From: Streptomyces tuirus
GTDB lineage: Bacteria; Actinomycetota; Actinomycetes; Streptomycetales; Streptomycetaceae
NCBI GenBank assembly: GCA_018195615.1
Contig: JAGTPG010000002.1
Span: 5,945,501-6,009,500, forward strand
Direction of reading: 5' to 3'
Length of the DNA: 64,000 nt
The notes under the pieces are model-generated. The model saw only the letters and a program-made list of their open reading frames with translations. It had not been told where the DNA came from and searched no databases. Below are positions 26,892 through 34,500 of the stretch, piece by piece. The number at the start of each line of letters is the position of its first letter. Positions within the stretch are counted from its first letter, which is position 1. Both the position numbers and the translations under genes were made by a program.

Positions 26892-27881
26892 TTACGCCTG
26901 GGCACCGGCCTTGCGCCGACGCACCACGAAGATCGCGCCGGCACCGGCGACGACCGCCGCACCGCCGACGAGGCTGATCATCGGCAGAGCGGAGCTGGAG
27001 CCGGTCTCGGCGAGGCTGCCGGTCACCTCCGGCGTGTTGCCGCTCGGCTTCTCGTCGGTGACGGGCGCCTTGCCGCCTTCCTGCGGCTTGGTGCCGTCGG
27101 TGTCCGTACCGGCGGAGACGATCTGGAACTTGTACGAGACGTCACCGAAGCCGGTGCACTCGGCGTCGTTGTCACCGTAGATCGTCGCGCCGAGCGAGAA
27201 GCCGGCGCCGACCGGGGCGGACTTGCTGACGTTGAGGCGCAGCGGGATGTCGACCTGGTAGTCGGGCTTCAGCTCGTCGGTGTAGCCGACGTAACCGACC
27301 GCGTAACCACCCTCGTTGAGGTCGACCCAGATCTTGTCCTGGGGGTCCCAGGCCTGGAGCTTGACCTGCTTGCTGGAGAACAGCTCCTCGCCGTTCTTGT
27401 CCGGGGAGGCCCCGGCGAAGAAGTCGAGGTCGTTCAGCGTGGAGTCGGAGTTGTTGACCACGTTCAGCGAGAACTTGTGCCAGCCGCTGCCCGCCGCGAT
27501 CTTGCCGGGCAGGCCGCTGATGCTGACGTCGACCTTGGTGTCCGCGCACACGGACGGCTCGGGGTCCGGGGACTCGGACTCCTCGGGCTCCGACGCGGAG
27601 GGCGACGGCGAGGTGGACTCGCTCGCCGACGGGCTGGCGGGCGGCGTGGTCTCGGGCGTGGACTCGCTCACGGACGGGCTCGCGGGCGGCGTGGTCTCGG
27701 GCGTGGACTCGCTCACGGACGGGCTCGCGGGCGGCGTCGTCTCGGACGTGGACTCGCTCACGGACGGGCTCGGGGTGGGCGTCGTTTGGTCGGTCGCGTA
27801 CGCGGCCGGTGCCGCGAGCAGTGCCACCGGGGCTATGACCGCCGTGGCGGCCGCTGCTGCCATGGCGCGGCGAAGCTTCAT
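26892..27881 (-). CDS. sortase-anchored (LAETG) surface protein
   Basis: 329 residues. A signal peptide (MKLRRAMAAAAATAVIAPVA...) ends near AAYA. A Ser/Thr/Pro/Glu-rich stalk with 15-residue repeats follows, then a globular region (about 130-270, VSISGLPGKIAAGSGWHKFS...). The C-terminus carries LAETG, a hydrophobic helix (ALPMISLVGGAAVVAGAGA) and RRR. LAxTG is the substrate motif of class E sortases of Streptomyces, so the protein is probably attached to the cell wall of aerial hyphae. ATG 27881 is chosen because the signal peptide starts there, with GAGGT upstream. The binding role of the globular region is unknown. Confidence 0.88.
   Translation of the reverse strand: MKLRRAMAAAAATAVIAPVALLAAPAAYATDQTTPTPSPSVSESTSETTPPASPSVSESTPETTPPASPSVSESTPETTPPASPSASESTSPSPSASEPEESESPDPEPSVCADTKVDVSISGLPGKIAAGSGWHKFSLNVVNNSDSTLNDLDFFAGASPDKNGEELFSSKQVKLQAWDPQDKIWVDLNEGGYAVGYVGYTDELKPDYQVDIPLRLNVSKSAPVGAGFSLGATIYGDNDAECTGFGDVSYKFQIVSAGTDTDGTKPQEGGKAPVTDEKPSGNTPEVTGSLAETGSSSALPMISLVGGAAVVAGAGAIFVVRRRKAGAQA
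27616..27775. repeat. 45-bp in-frame tandem repeat in the surface-protein stalk
   Basis: Three 45-bp units (27616-27660, 27661-27705, 27706-27750) and a 25-bp partial unit encode a 15-residue Ser/Thr/Pro/Glu repeat. The unit length is a multiple of three, so copy-number changes would lengthen or shorten the wall-spanning stalk without breaking the frame. Confidence 0.9.
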
Positions 27882-27901
27882 GAAGACCTCGGAGAGTCCG
27901 G

Positions 27902-27922
27902 CGTACCGCAGGCTGCGGTACG
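27902..27922. promoter_or_regulatory. 9-bp inverted repeat in the surface-protein 5' region
   Basis: CGTACCGCA, 3-nt spacer and its exact complement lie 21 bp upstream of the LAETG protein start, next to the ribosome site. It may be an operator or an mRNA hairpin that limits translation. Confidence 0.4.
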
Positions 27923-28057
27923 AACGTTGGGGGAGGCCTCCGCGTGTGGGGCGCGGGAGTGGCCCTTGGTTCGGCAGGTTTGATCCGTGAAGCCTGTGAA
28001 TGGTTGCGCTGGTGTTCACACATTTCTTATGTGGTCTGAGTCACATCCAAGACCTTC

Positions 28058-28087
28058 TTGTGAAGGCGCATTCCACCCGCTTAGATC
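28058..28087 (+). promoter_or_regulatory. probable sigma-70-type promoter, leaderless transcript
   Basis: TTGTGA (28058-28063) and TAGATC (28082-28087) are 18 bp apart, and the GTG start of the next gene falls about 9 nt after the -10 box. This predicts a leaderless mRNA and explains the lack of a Shine-Dalgarno at that start. Confidence 0.4.
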
Positions 28088-28095
28088 TGAGCTTC

Positions 28096-29225
28096 GTGTC
28101 TGAAAAGCCGTCCGATGATCAGTCGGCCTCGGAGATCCCCGACGACGTCTGGGAGCAGTTCACCCGCGACACCGAGCGGGACATCCGTGACTCCGCCCCG
28201 AAGGAGCCGTCCGCGCGTGCCCGGATGGTGACCGAGCGGCTGCGGCAGCAGGAGGCCCGGGGTGAAGTGCCTCCGGGGTGGCGTACCGGCCCGGCTCTGC
28301 AGGAGATGAACGGCAGGGCGACGCGGCGCCGCAAGCTGTGGGCGCTGCTCGGCGTGCCCGTCGCCGCCGCCCTGGCCCTGGTGGCCGTCAAACCGTCGCT
28401 GCTGCCCGGCGACCCCTTCGGCACGGACGAGTCACAGGCCGCGGCCTCACCCCTGCCCGCGGAGACCGCCGCGCCCACCGCCCCGCCCGGGGCGTCGGAC
28501 CCCGAGACCCCCACCCTCGACGAGCCGTTCGCCGGCTCCCCGGCCCTGCGCTGGGCCGACGGGGAGGCCGGCATCGTGCTGCCCGCGCGAAGGCCGTCGG
28601 CCCGGTCTCCGAGAAGCGTGTGGAACAGGCGCTGAAGCTCACCAGGAAGCTGCTGGTCGCCGCCAACCTCGACCCGAGGACGGTGCGCGGCGAACGCCCC
28701 GAGGCCGCGCTCTCCTTGCTGGACCCCGAGCAGCCGGAGATCCTCGACCGCTTCGACACCGCCCTGCGTTCACCGAGCAGGCAGAACGACCCGGTGACCC
28801 TGTTCAGCCGGTTCGACCCCGACGAGGTGCGGCTGGTCGGCGACGTGATCAAGACGCGTGGGCGCATGACGTTCGAGAAGGGGTCGCAGGGCGGAGTGGC
28901 CGTGCACGCCGACTACACCTTCGTCTACCCGGTCAGCCGCGCGGACGGTTCCACCGAGGTCACCCGCACCATCGTCCGCAGGGCCGTCGAGGTCGAACTC
29001 GCCGATCCCGCCCAGTACCAGGTCACGCCGGGCCGGCTGCTCCTGATGGAGTACGACGAGGAGATCGGCAACTCCTCCTGTGACGTCCACGACGGGTATC
29101 TGCACCCGGAGTTCCCGTCGAGCGGGGACCGTAAGGCCGATCCCACCGGCCCGACGACCGATCCGTACGACCGCAGCCGGAGCCTGGACGACGGGCAGGC
29201 CTGCGGAACGGTGTCGCGCACCTGA
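28096..29225 (+). CDS. single-span membrane protein of unknown function (frameshifted as sequenced)
   Basis: About 376 residues after repair of one missing base near 28585-28592 (joins EAGIVLPA to AKAVGPVSEKRV). The N-terminal 90 residues are charged and cytoplasmic (SEKPSDDQSASEIPDDVWEQ...). One membrane helix follows (LWALLGVPVAAALALVAV), then a Pro/Ala linker and an outer domain with FSRFDPDEVRLVGDVIKTRG and a conserved-looking MEYDEEIGNSSCDVHDGYLH stretch. I recognise the arrangement as a conserved actinobacterial hypothetical but cannot assign a role. GTG 28096 was chosen from the leaderless promoter. It is divergent from the LAETG protein. Confidence 0.8.
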
Positions 29226-29242
29226 CGACCGCCGGCATGGCG

Positions 29243-29275
29243 AAGGGCCCCGCGGGATGGAGCCGCGGGGCCCTT
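29243..29275 (+). terminator. strong terminator
   Basis: A 13-bp perfect stem, AAGGGCCCCGCGG (29243-29255) with its complement at 29263-29275, is followed by CTTCTTCT. It ends the upstream membrane-protein gene. Confidence 0.88.
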
Positions 29276-29730
29276 CTTCTGGTCAGCACCGACGTCAGGG
29301 CAGCGCCGGTGCCTGGAAGCGGCGCCGGGGGATTGCGCCGCTGGTCTCGACCTCTGGCAGTCGGGCAATGCGGGTGTCCGCGGGGGACTTGGGCTGTGTA
29401 CGCATCGTGCTGGATGAACGCGGTGCCCGCAACCGTTCGACCCAGCCTTGTGCGTTTTCGCAATGCCCGCCGGTCGGCCCCGGGCGTCCCCGGAGCCGAC
29501 CGTTCTCTTGGTGACCGGGCTGCTGTCCCCTGCCGTCCGGTCACTTCCCTGGAGCGAGGTCCCACGACGCACGGCACGATCCGTACGTCTCATCGCCCCA
29601 GCGAGCCACGCGTGGTTCTCTCGGGCCCGCGCCTGGCTGGCACGGACACCGGGACCAACGAGGCGGCTCGGGGGCGGTCACGCGCCGTCCGGGTGAGAGC
29701 GGGGCACACGTCTGTACGGGGAACGGGGAT
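29276..29730. other. 455-bp region with no gene found
   Basis: The space between the terminator at 29275 and the end of the chorismate mutase gene holds only short frames without ribosome sites or recognisable sequence. I see no RNA gene or repeat. Confidence 0.5.
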
Positions 29731-30011
29731 TCAGATCCTGCCCCGGCACAGCTCCAGCATGGTCATCGCGAGGGCCGTGCCCGGCTTGCCCAGCGCCTCC
29801 CGGTAGCGGCCGAGGACCTCCATCTCGCGGGAGAGGTTCACACGCCGGCCGCCCGAGGAGATCCGGGCCTCCTGGATGACGGCGGAGACGGCCGCGCGTT
29901 CCTGGATCAGGCCGATGATCCGGTCGTCGAGCGCGTCGATGCGCTCCCGCGCGCCGGTGATCACGTCGGCGGCCTCGGGGTACGGGCGCCGGTCACGTCG
30001 GTGGCGTTCAT
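29731..30011 (-). CDS. chorismate mutase, AroQ class (frameshifted as sequenced)
   Basis: A 93-residue all-helical enzyme converting chorismate to prephenate, the branch point to Phe and Tyr. Visible features are RERIDALDDRIIGLIQERAA, the catalytic Arg and Lys/Arg region (EARISSGGRRVNLSREMEVL) and the C-terminal TMLELCRGRI, the standard AroQ monomer length. The frame breaks at the G-run 29977-29980; one more base gives GARTPEAADVITGARERIDA. ATG 30011 has AAGGAG upstream. Upstream lies an attenuator with a Phe/Tyr leader peptide (30067-30228), which agrees with feedback by the end products. Confidence 0.93.
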
Positions 30012-30066
30012 GGAGGGGCTCCTTGTCGTCGAGGGGTGCCCCGGAGCGGCAAGGCCCGGACGACGA

Positions 30067-30101
30067 CAGGCGCCCCGGGCCTTGTCGGCCCGGGGCGCCT
30101 G
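30067..30101 (-). terminator. attenuator terminator upstream of chorismate mutase
   Basis: A perfect 15-bp GC-rich stem (30067-30081 with 30087-30101, 5-nt loop) lies between the leader peptide stop and the chorismate mutase start. Its 5' arm ends in CGGGCCG on the transcribed strand, complementary to CGGCCCG in the upstream pause hairpin, so an alternative antiterminator pairing is possible. Confidence 0.8.
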
Positions 30102-30121
30102 GGAAGTCGCTTGTCAGATGC

Positions 30122-30193
30122 TCAAGCAGCACGACCATGGCAGCCGGCGGGCCGGATGCCATAGGTAAAGACGAACGTCTGGTGCGTGAGCAT
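30122..30193 (-). CDS. leader peptide of chorismate mutase (Phe/Tyr)
   Basis: A 23-codon frame on the minus strand from ATG 30193 to TGA 30122. Residues 7-11 are Phe-Val-Phe-Thr-Tyr, and the pause hairpin begins at the Tyr codon. This is the design of an amino-acid leader peptide, with Phe and Tyr as the monitored residues. There is no Shine-Dalgarno. The ATG lies 6 nt after a -10 box, so the mRNA is probably leaderless, as described for Streptomyces trp leaders. Confidence 0.75.
   Translation of the reverse strand: MLTHQTFVFTYGIRPAGCHGRAA
30137..30162 (-). promoter_or_regulatory. pause hairpin of the attenuator
   Basis: ATGGCA and TGCCAT, with inner CCGGC/GCCGG pairing, form a 26-nt hairpin whose 5' arm starts within the leader peptide Tyr codon. 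A ribosome stalled at the Phe/Tyr codons would cover this arm. Confidence 0.65.
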
Positions 30194-30199
30194 GGGGCC

Positions 30200-30228
30200 A
30201 GTATGCCCTGTGCCCGGGAGGTGTCCAA
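30200..30228 (-). promoter_or_regulatory. promoter of the chorismate mutase leader
   Basis: On the minus strand TTGGAC (30223-30228) and CATACT (30200-30205) are separated by exactly 17 bp, and the leader ATG begins 6 nt after the -10 box. This is a good principal-sigma promoter giving a leaderless transcript. Confidence 0.75.
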
Positions 30229-30268
30229 CACGGCCCGCATCCTGAGACGGCCCCGGTTCCCGGCGTCC

Positions 30269-30312
30269 GGAAGGTGCCCGGCGGCACCCCGGAAGGTGCC
30301 CGGCGGCACCCC
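30269..30312. repeat. 22-bp exact tandem duplication
   Basis: Two identical 22-bp units (30269-30290, 30291-30312) lie between the divergent chorismate mutase and guaA promoters. The second unit ends 2 bp before TAGAAT (30315-30320), a likely -10 box of guaA. Duplication could change spacing or a binding site at the guaA promoter. Confidence 0.85.
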
Positions 30313-30362
30313 GGTAGAATCGGGTGGCACAAGACCCCCGCCCCACCGCCGGAAGGCACCCC

Positions 30363-31943
30363 GTGTCATCAGCGACTCCCGCTGCCAGCGCCGCCGACAC
30401 CGTCCTGGTCGTCGACTTCGGCGCGCAGTACGCCCAGCTCATCGCCCGTCGCGTCCGCGAGGCGCGGGTCTACAGCGAGATCGTGCCGAGCACCATGCCG
30501 GTCCAGGAGATGCTCGCGAAGAACCCCGCGGCGATCGTCCTGTCCGGCGGTCCCTCGTCGGTGTACGAGGAGGGCGCCCCGCGCCTGGACCGCGAGCTCT
30601 TCGAGGCCGGCGTCCCCGTCTTCGGCATGTGCTACGGCTTCCAGCTGATGGCGCAGACCCTCGGCGGCACCGTCGACAACACCGGCGCCCGCGAGTACGG
30701 CCGCACCGACCTGCACGTCTCCAGGTCGTCCTCCACCCTCTTCGAGGGCACCCCCGCCGAGCAGGCCGTCTGGATGTCCCACGGCGACGCCTGCTCCGCC
30801 GCCCCCGAGGGCTTCTCCGTCACGGCCTCGACGGACGTCGTGCCGGTCGCCGCCTTCGAGAACGACGAGAAGAAGCTGTACGGCGTCCAGTACCACCCTG
30901 AGGTGATGCACTCCACGCACGGGCAGCAGGTGCTGGAGCACTTCCTGTACCGGGGCGCGGGGCTCACACCGAACTGGACGACCGGCAACGTGATCGAGGA
31001 GCAGGTCGCCGCGATCCGTGAGCAGGTCGGCGACCGGCGCGCCATCTGCGGGCTGTCCGGCGGCGTGGACTCCGCCGTCGCCGCCGCCCTCGTCCAGAAG
31101 GCCATCGGCTCCCAGCTGACCTGCGTCTACGTCGACCACGGCCTGATGCGCAAGGGCGAGACCGAGCAGGTCGAGAAGGACTTCGTGGCCGCGACCGGCG
31201 TGCAGCTGAAGGTCGTGGACGCCGAGGAGCGGTTCCTCAAGGCGCTCGCCGGGGTCTCCGACCCCGAGGAGAAGCGGAAGATCATCGGCCGCGAGTTCAT
31301 CCGGGTCTTCGAGCAGGCCCAGGCCGAGATCATCGCCGACCAGGGCCCGGCCGTGGAGTTCCTCGTCCAGGGCACCCTCTACCCGGACGTCGTCGAGTCC
31401 GGCGGCGGCACCGGCACCGCCAACATCAAGTCCCACCACAACGTGGGCGGCCTGCCCGAGGACCTCGAGTTCAAGCTGGTCGAGCCGCTGCGCAAGCTGT
31501 TCAAGGACGAGGTCCGCATGGTCGGCCAGGAGCTCGGCCTGCCGGACGAGATCGTCCAGCGCCAGCCCTTCCCCGGCCCCGGCCTCGGCATCCGGATCGT
31601 CGGCGATGTCACCAAGGAGCGCCTGGACCTGCTGCGCGAGGCCGACGCCATCGCCCGCGAGGAGCTCACGGCGGCCGGCCTCGACCGGGACATCTGGCAG
31701 TGCCCGGTGGTCCTCCTCGCGGACGTCCGCAGCGTCGGCGTCCAGGGCGACGGCCGCACCTACGGCCACCCGATCGTCCTGCGGCCCGTCTCCTCCGAGG
31801 ACGCGATGACGGCCGACTGGTCGCGCCTGCCGTACGACGTCCTCGCCCGGATCTCCACGCGCATCACCAACGAGGTCAAGGACGTCAACCGAGTCGTCCT
31901 CGACGTCACCTCGAAGCCGCCGGGGACGATCGAGTGGGAGTGA
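30363..31943 (+). CDS. guaA: GMP synthase (glutamine-hydrolysing)
   Basis: 526 residues. The class I glutamine amidotransferase domain comes first (about 15-205): catalytic Cys in VFGMCYGFQ and the His-x-Glu pair in YHPEVMHSTHG. Next is the ATP-pyrophosphatase domain with PP-loop SGGVDSAVAA, and then the C-terminal dimerisation domain (TSKPPGTIEWE). It converts XMP to GMP and completes the pathway begun by guaB at 4 kb. I chose GTG 30363 with GGAAGG upstream. A -10-like TAGAAT lies at 30315-30320. Confidence 0.97.
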   Translation: MSSATPAASAADTVLVVDFGAQYAQLIARRVREARVYSEIVPSTMPVQEMLAKNPAAIVLSGGPSSVYEEGAPRLDRELFEAGVPVFGMCYGFQLMAQTLGGTVDNTGAREYGRTDLHVSRSSSTLFEGTPAEQAVWMSHGDACSAAPEGFSVTASTDVVPVAAFENDEKKLYGVQYHPEVMHSTHGQQVLEHFLYRGAGLTPNWTTGNVIEEQVAAIREQVGDRRAICGLSGGVDSAVAAALVQKAIGSQLTCVYVDHGLMRKGETEQVEKDFVAATGVQLKVVDAEERFLKALAGVSDPEEKRKIIGREFIRVFEQAQAEIIADQGPAVEFLVQGTLYPDVVESGGGTGTANIKSHHNVGGLPEDLEFKLVEPLRKLFKDEVRMVGQELGLPDEIVQRQPFPGPGLGIRIVGDVTKERLDLLREADAIAREELTAAGLDRDIWQCPVVLLADVRSVGVQGDGRTYGHPIVLRPVSSEDAMTADWSRLPYDVLARISTRITNEVKDVNRVVLDVTSKPPGTIEWE

Positions 31944-31946
31944 CCC

Positions 31947-32419
31947 CTACGTGCGCTTGATCGTGCGCAGGGGCTCGCCGGGCGTCCAGATCTGGACTAC
32001 GAGGTACTTGTCGTCCTCGACGTAGGTCCGCACGACCTCCGTCAGCTCGGTGCGGAAGAGGTGGAACGGCTCCGGCGGTTCCACCTCTTCGACGTACCCG
32101 GCCTTGGTCTCCACGTCCTCGACCTCGAACGCCCGGCCGCTGATCCGGACGTCGCCGCCGCCCATGCCGGTGCCCTCCCCGGGGTTCGCCTGGAGCGCGA
32201 AGCGCGGGTCGCGGCGCAGGTCGAGGGCCTTGAGCGAGTCCGGCATCATGCCGAGCCACAGTTCGCCGTTCACGAACCGCACCTCCAGGCCGCTGGTGCG
32301 GGCGAACCGTCCTTGCGGAGCGTGGCGAGGATGTGGTGCGTGTACGAGCCGAAGCGCTTCTCGACGATGCCGGCCAGGTCGGGTTCTGCGGTGACGAAGG
32401 CCGTCCAGTTCGCTGTCAT
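31947..32419 (-). CDS. pyridoxamine 5'-phosphate oxidase-family (FMN split-barrel) protein (frameshifted as sequenced)
   Basis: About 157 residues after adding one base in the short run 32300-32302, which joins ILATLRKDGSPRTSGLEVRF. The TLRKDGSPRTSGLEV strand and ALDLRRDPRFALQANPGEG are typical of the flavin or F420-binding split-barrel family. The pattern fits F420/FMN-dependent oxidoreductases of actinobacteria rather than true PdxH, which has extra PLP residues. The substrate is unknown. It is convergent with guaA, with only 3 bp between the stop codons. Confidence 0.82.
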
Positions 32420-32606
32420 GGGAAGAGTCTGGCGGCGAAACCCGACATCCTCTGTCGGCTATTCGTGGGGTTCGGGAGCCCGGGGGCACTCGGGTGTGCA
32501 GGGTGCTCACAGGGGCGCTCGTTCCATCTTCACGAAACGGTTCTGTTCTTCCCGGCCTCACCGACGGTAACTTCCGCCCCGTACGCAGAACCACGCTGGA
32601 GGACCT

Positions 32607-33401
32607 ATGCACGGGCCCACCCCGCCCCTGCCGCTGCCCACCGACCGGCTGCGGTTCGCGATGCCGCCGATGCACGAATCGGTCGAGGACGAACGACGGC
32701 ACCGCAAGGAACGGCTCGCGGGCGCCCTGCGCATCTTCGGGCGCCTCGGCTACGAGGACGGTGTGTCCGGGCACATCACCGCCCGCGACCCGGAGTACAC
32801 CGACTGCTTCTGGGTGAACCCGTTCGGGATGCCCTTCCGGCACGTCACCGTCAGCGACCTGGTGCTCGCCAACCAGGACGGCCAGGTCGTCGAGGGCGCC
32901 TACCACGTCAACCAGGCGGCGTTCACCGTGCACGCCCAGGTCCACGCCGCCCGCCCCGACGTGGTCGCCGTCGCCCACTGCCACTCGGTGCACGGCCGGG
33001 CGCTGTCGGCCCTCGGCGAGCCGCTGGAGCCGATCACCCAGGAGAGCTGCGCCTTCTACGAGGACCACGCCCTCTACGACTCGTACACCGGTGTCGCCGT
33101 CGACGCCGAGGAAGGGCGGCGCATCGCGGCCGTGCTCGGCTCCCGCAAGGCGCTCGTGCTGCGCAACCACGGGCTGCTGACCGTCGGCGACTCGGTGGAC
33201 GCGGCGGCCTGGTGGTTCGTGTCGATGGAGCGGTCCTGTCAGGTGCAGCTGACGGCACAGGCCGCCGGGCGGCCGGTCCGGATCGACCACCGGATGGCGG
33301 TGGCGACGCGGGAGCAGCTGGGCGGCGACCTGGTGGCGTGGATCAACTACCAGCCGATGTGGCAGGAGGTCAGCCGGAGCGAGCCGGATCTGCTGAGCTA
33401 G
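32607..33401 (+). CDS. class II aldolase/adducin-family protein
   Basis: 264 residues. The metal-binding histidines of the class II aldolase fold are visible in HCHSVHGRAL, with a third His in LVLRNHGLLTVG, and the catalytic Glu in PITQESCAFYED. The family includes fuculose- and ribulose-phosphate aldolases and decarboxylases. Without neighbours of a sugar pathway the substrate cannot be named. ATG 32607 follows GGAGGAC. A short C-terminal extension (MWQEVSRSEPDLLS) is typical of the actinobacterial group. Confidence 0.88.
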   Translation: MHGPTPPLPLPTDRLRFAMPPMHESVEDERRHRKERLAGALRIFGRLGYEDGVSGHITARDPEYTDCFWVNPFGMPFRHVTVSDLVLANQDGQVVEGAYHVNQAAFTVHAQVHAARPDVVAVAHCHSVHGRALSALGEPLEPITQESCAFYEDHALYDSYTGVAVDAEEGRRIAAVLGSRKALVLRNHGLLTVGDSVDAAAWWFVSMERSCQVQLTAQAAGRPVRIDHRMAVATREQLGGDLVAWINYQPMWQEVSRSEPDLLS

Positions 33402-33422
33402 GGCCCTGCTCCGGCTGCTTCG

Positions 33423-34316
33423 TCAGAAGCCGCGCAGTACCACTGCCTTCGTCCGTGCGAACTCCTCGTCCGTGAGTACTCCGTCCCGGTGCAACCGGCC
33501 CAACTCGCGCAGGCGGCGCAGCAGTACGTCGTGGTGGTCGGCGGTGCGGGACGGGGCAGGCGCCGCGCCGGGGGCGTGAGCGTACGCGTCGCTCTCCGCC
33601 GGGGTCCGGGACGACGGGTGCGGCAGCCGGGCGGTGACCGCCGCGGCGACCAGCGCGGTCAGCAGGTCGCGGCGGGGGCTGCCCCACAGGTCCAGGGCGT
33701 ACGGGTCCTTCTCCGGCGGCAGTTTCGAGAACACCGTCTCGCGGGTCGCGAACCGCAGGAAGCCGTCCTCATGGCCGGAGTTCGGCAGCCACTCGACCTG
33801 CACCAGGTCACCCAAGCCGATGATCCGCGGGCCGGTCGCGCGTTTGACCCGCTCGGAGGTGTCCGCCCAGTCGATCCGGACCTGGGTGCCGTCGAAGGAG
33901 ACCGTCCCGTCCGACGAACGCACCGAGACCGGAACCGGCGGACCGGGCAGCAGATAGGCCTTCGCCGGCTCCTTCGGTATCTGTTCCAGGAGCAGTGCCT
34001 GGCGGATCTCCTCGGCGACGTACTCGGCGACCCCCGTCCGGTCGACGTCCACCGTCAGCCGGTAGGGATCGGCCGCGTCCGGCAGCCGCCCGCCGGTCCC
34101 CTGCAGCAGGGGGTCGGCGCCCTCCCGCAGCCGCAACCGGAGCCGTCCGCGCTTGCGTTCGGGTTCGAGGGCCACGGCCGAGACGGCCTCGATCGGCACG
34201 GCGATCTCTCCGTACGTCTGCCGGAACAGCGGCACGGAGCGGTGCAGACCGGGCGTGATCCGGACCGTGCTGCCGTCGAAGGCCCAGGTCCCGTCACGCT
34301 GGATGATCTCGGCCAT
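33423..34316 (-). CDS. DUF4429 / SHOCT-domain protein
   Basis: 297 residues. The N-terminal and middle parts contain two related PH-like segments (TWAFDGSTVRITPGLHRSVP and TVSFDGTQVRIDW), the DUF4429 pattern. The last 35 residues are a SHOCT motif (LLRRLRELGRLHRDGVLTDE, ending EEFARTKAVVL), a short helix pair thought to mediate oligomerisation or membrane association. There is no signal peptide. Function is unknown. The gene faces the class II aldolase gene tail to tail and diverges from the following membrane-protein gene. Confidence 0.85.
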   Translation of the reverse strand: MAEIIQRDGTWAFDGSTVRITPGLHRSVPLFRQTYGEIAVPIEAVSAVALEPERKRGRLRLRLREGADPLLQGTGGRLPDAADPYRLTVDVDRTGVAEYVAEEIRQALLLEQIPKEPAKAYLLPGPPVPVSVRSSDGTVSFDGTQVRIDWADTSERVKRATGPRIIGLGDLVQVEWLPNSGHEDGFLRFATRETVFSKLPPEKDPYALDLWGSPRRDLLTALVAAAVTARLPHPSSRTPAESDAYAHAPGAAPAPSRTADHHDVLLRRLRELGRLHRDGVLTDEEFARTKAVVLRGF

Positions 34317-34500
34317 AGGGGAATTCTCGCAGCCAGGTCAATACGGCACGCCGAACTTCACCCATGCTGACCAGAGGGGGCGGACGTGGACCGGGGGGTA
34401 TAGGGCACAATTCGACGTCGTCGCACGGGAGTTGCACAGCGGTGTTTCCGGGGTCCGGAAGGCCGACGGTGGTTGGTTCGCGGGAAGGCGGGCGTCGGGC

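Noticed and set aside
28000..28095. Start of the 28.1-kb membrane protein at 28000
   Set aside because: The extra 32 residues are unlike the rest and include the promoter -35/-10 boxes; GTG 28096 fits a leaderless start.
29448..29696. 82-codon frame before chorismate mutase
   Set aside because: No ribosome site and no recognisable sequence; the region also lies beyond a terminator.
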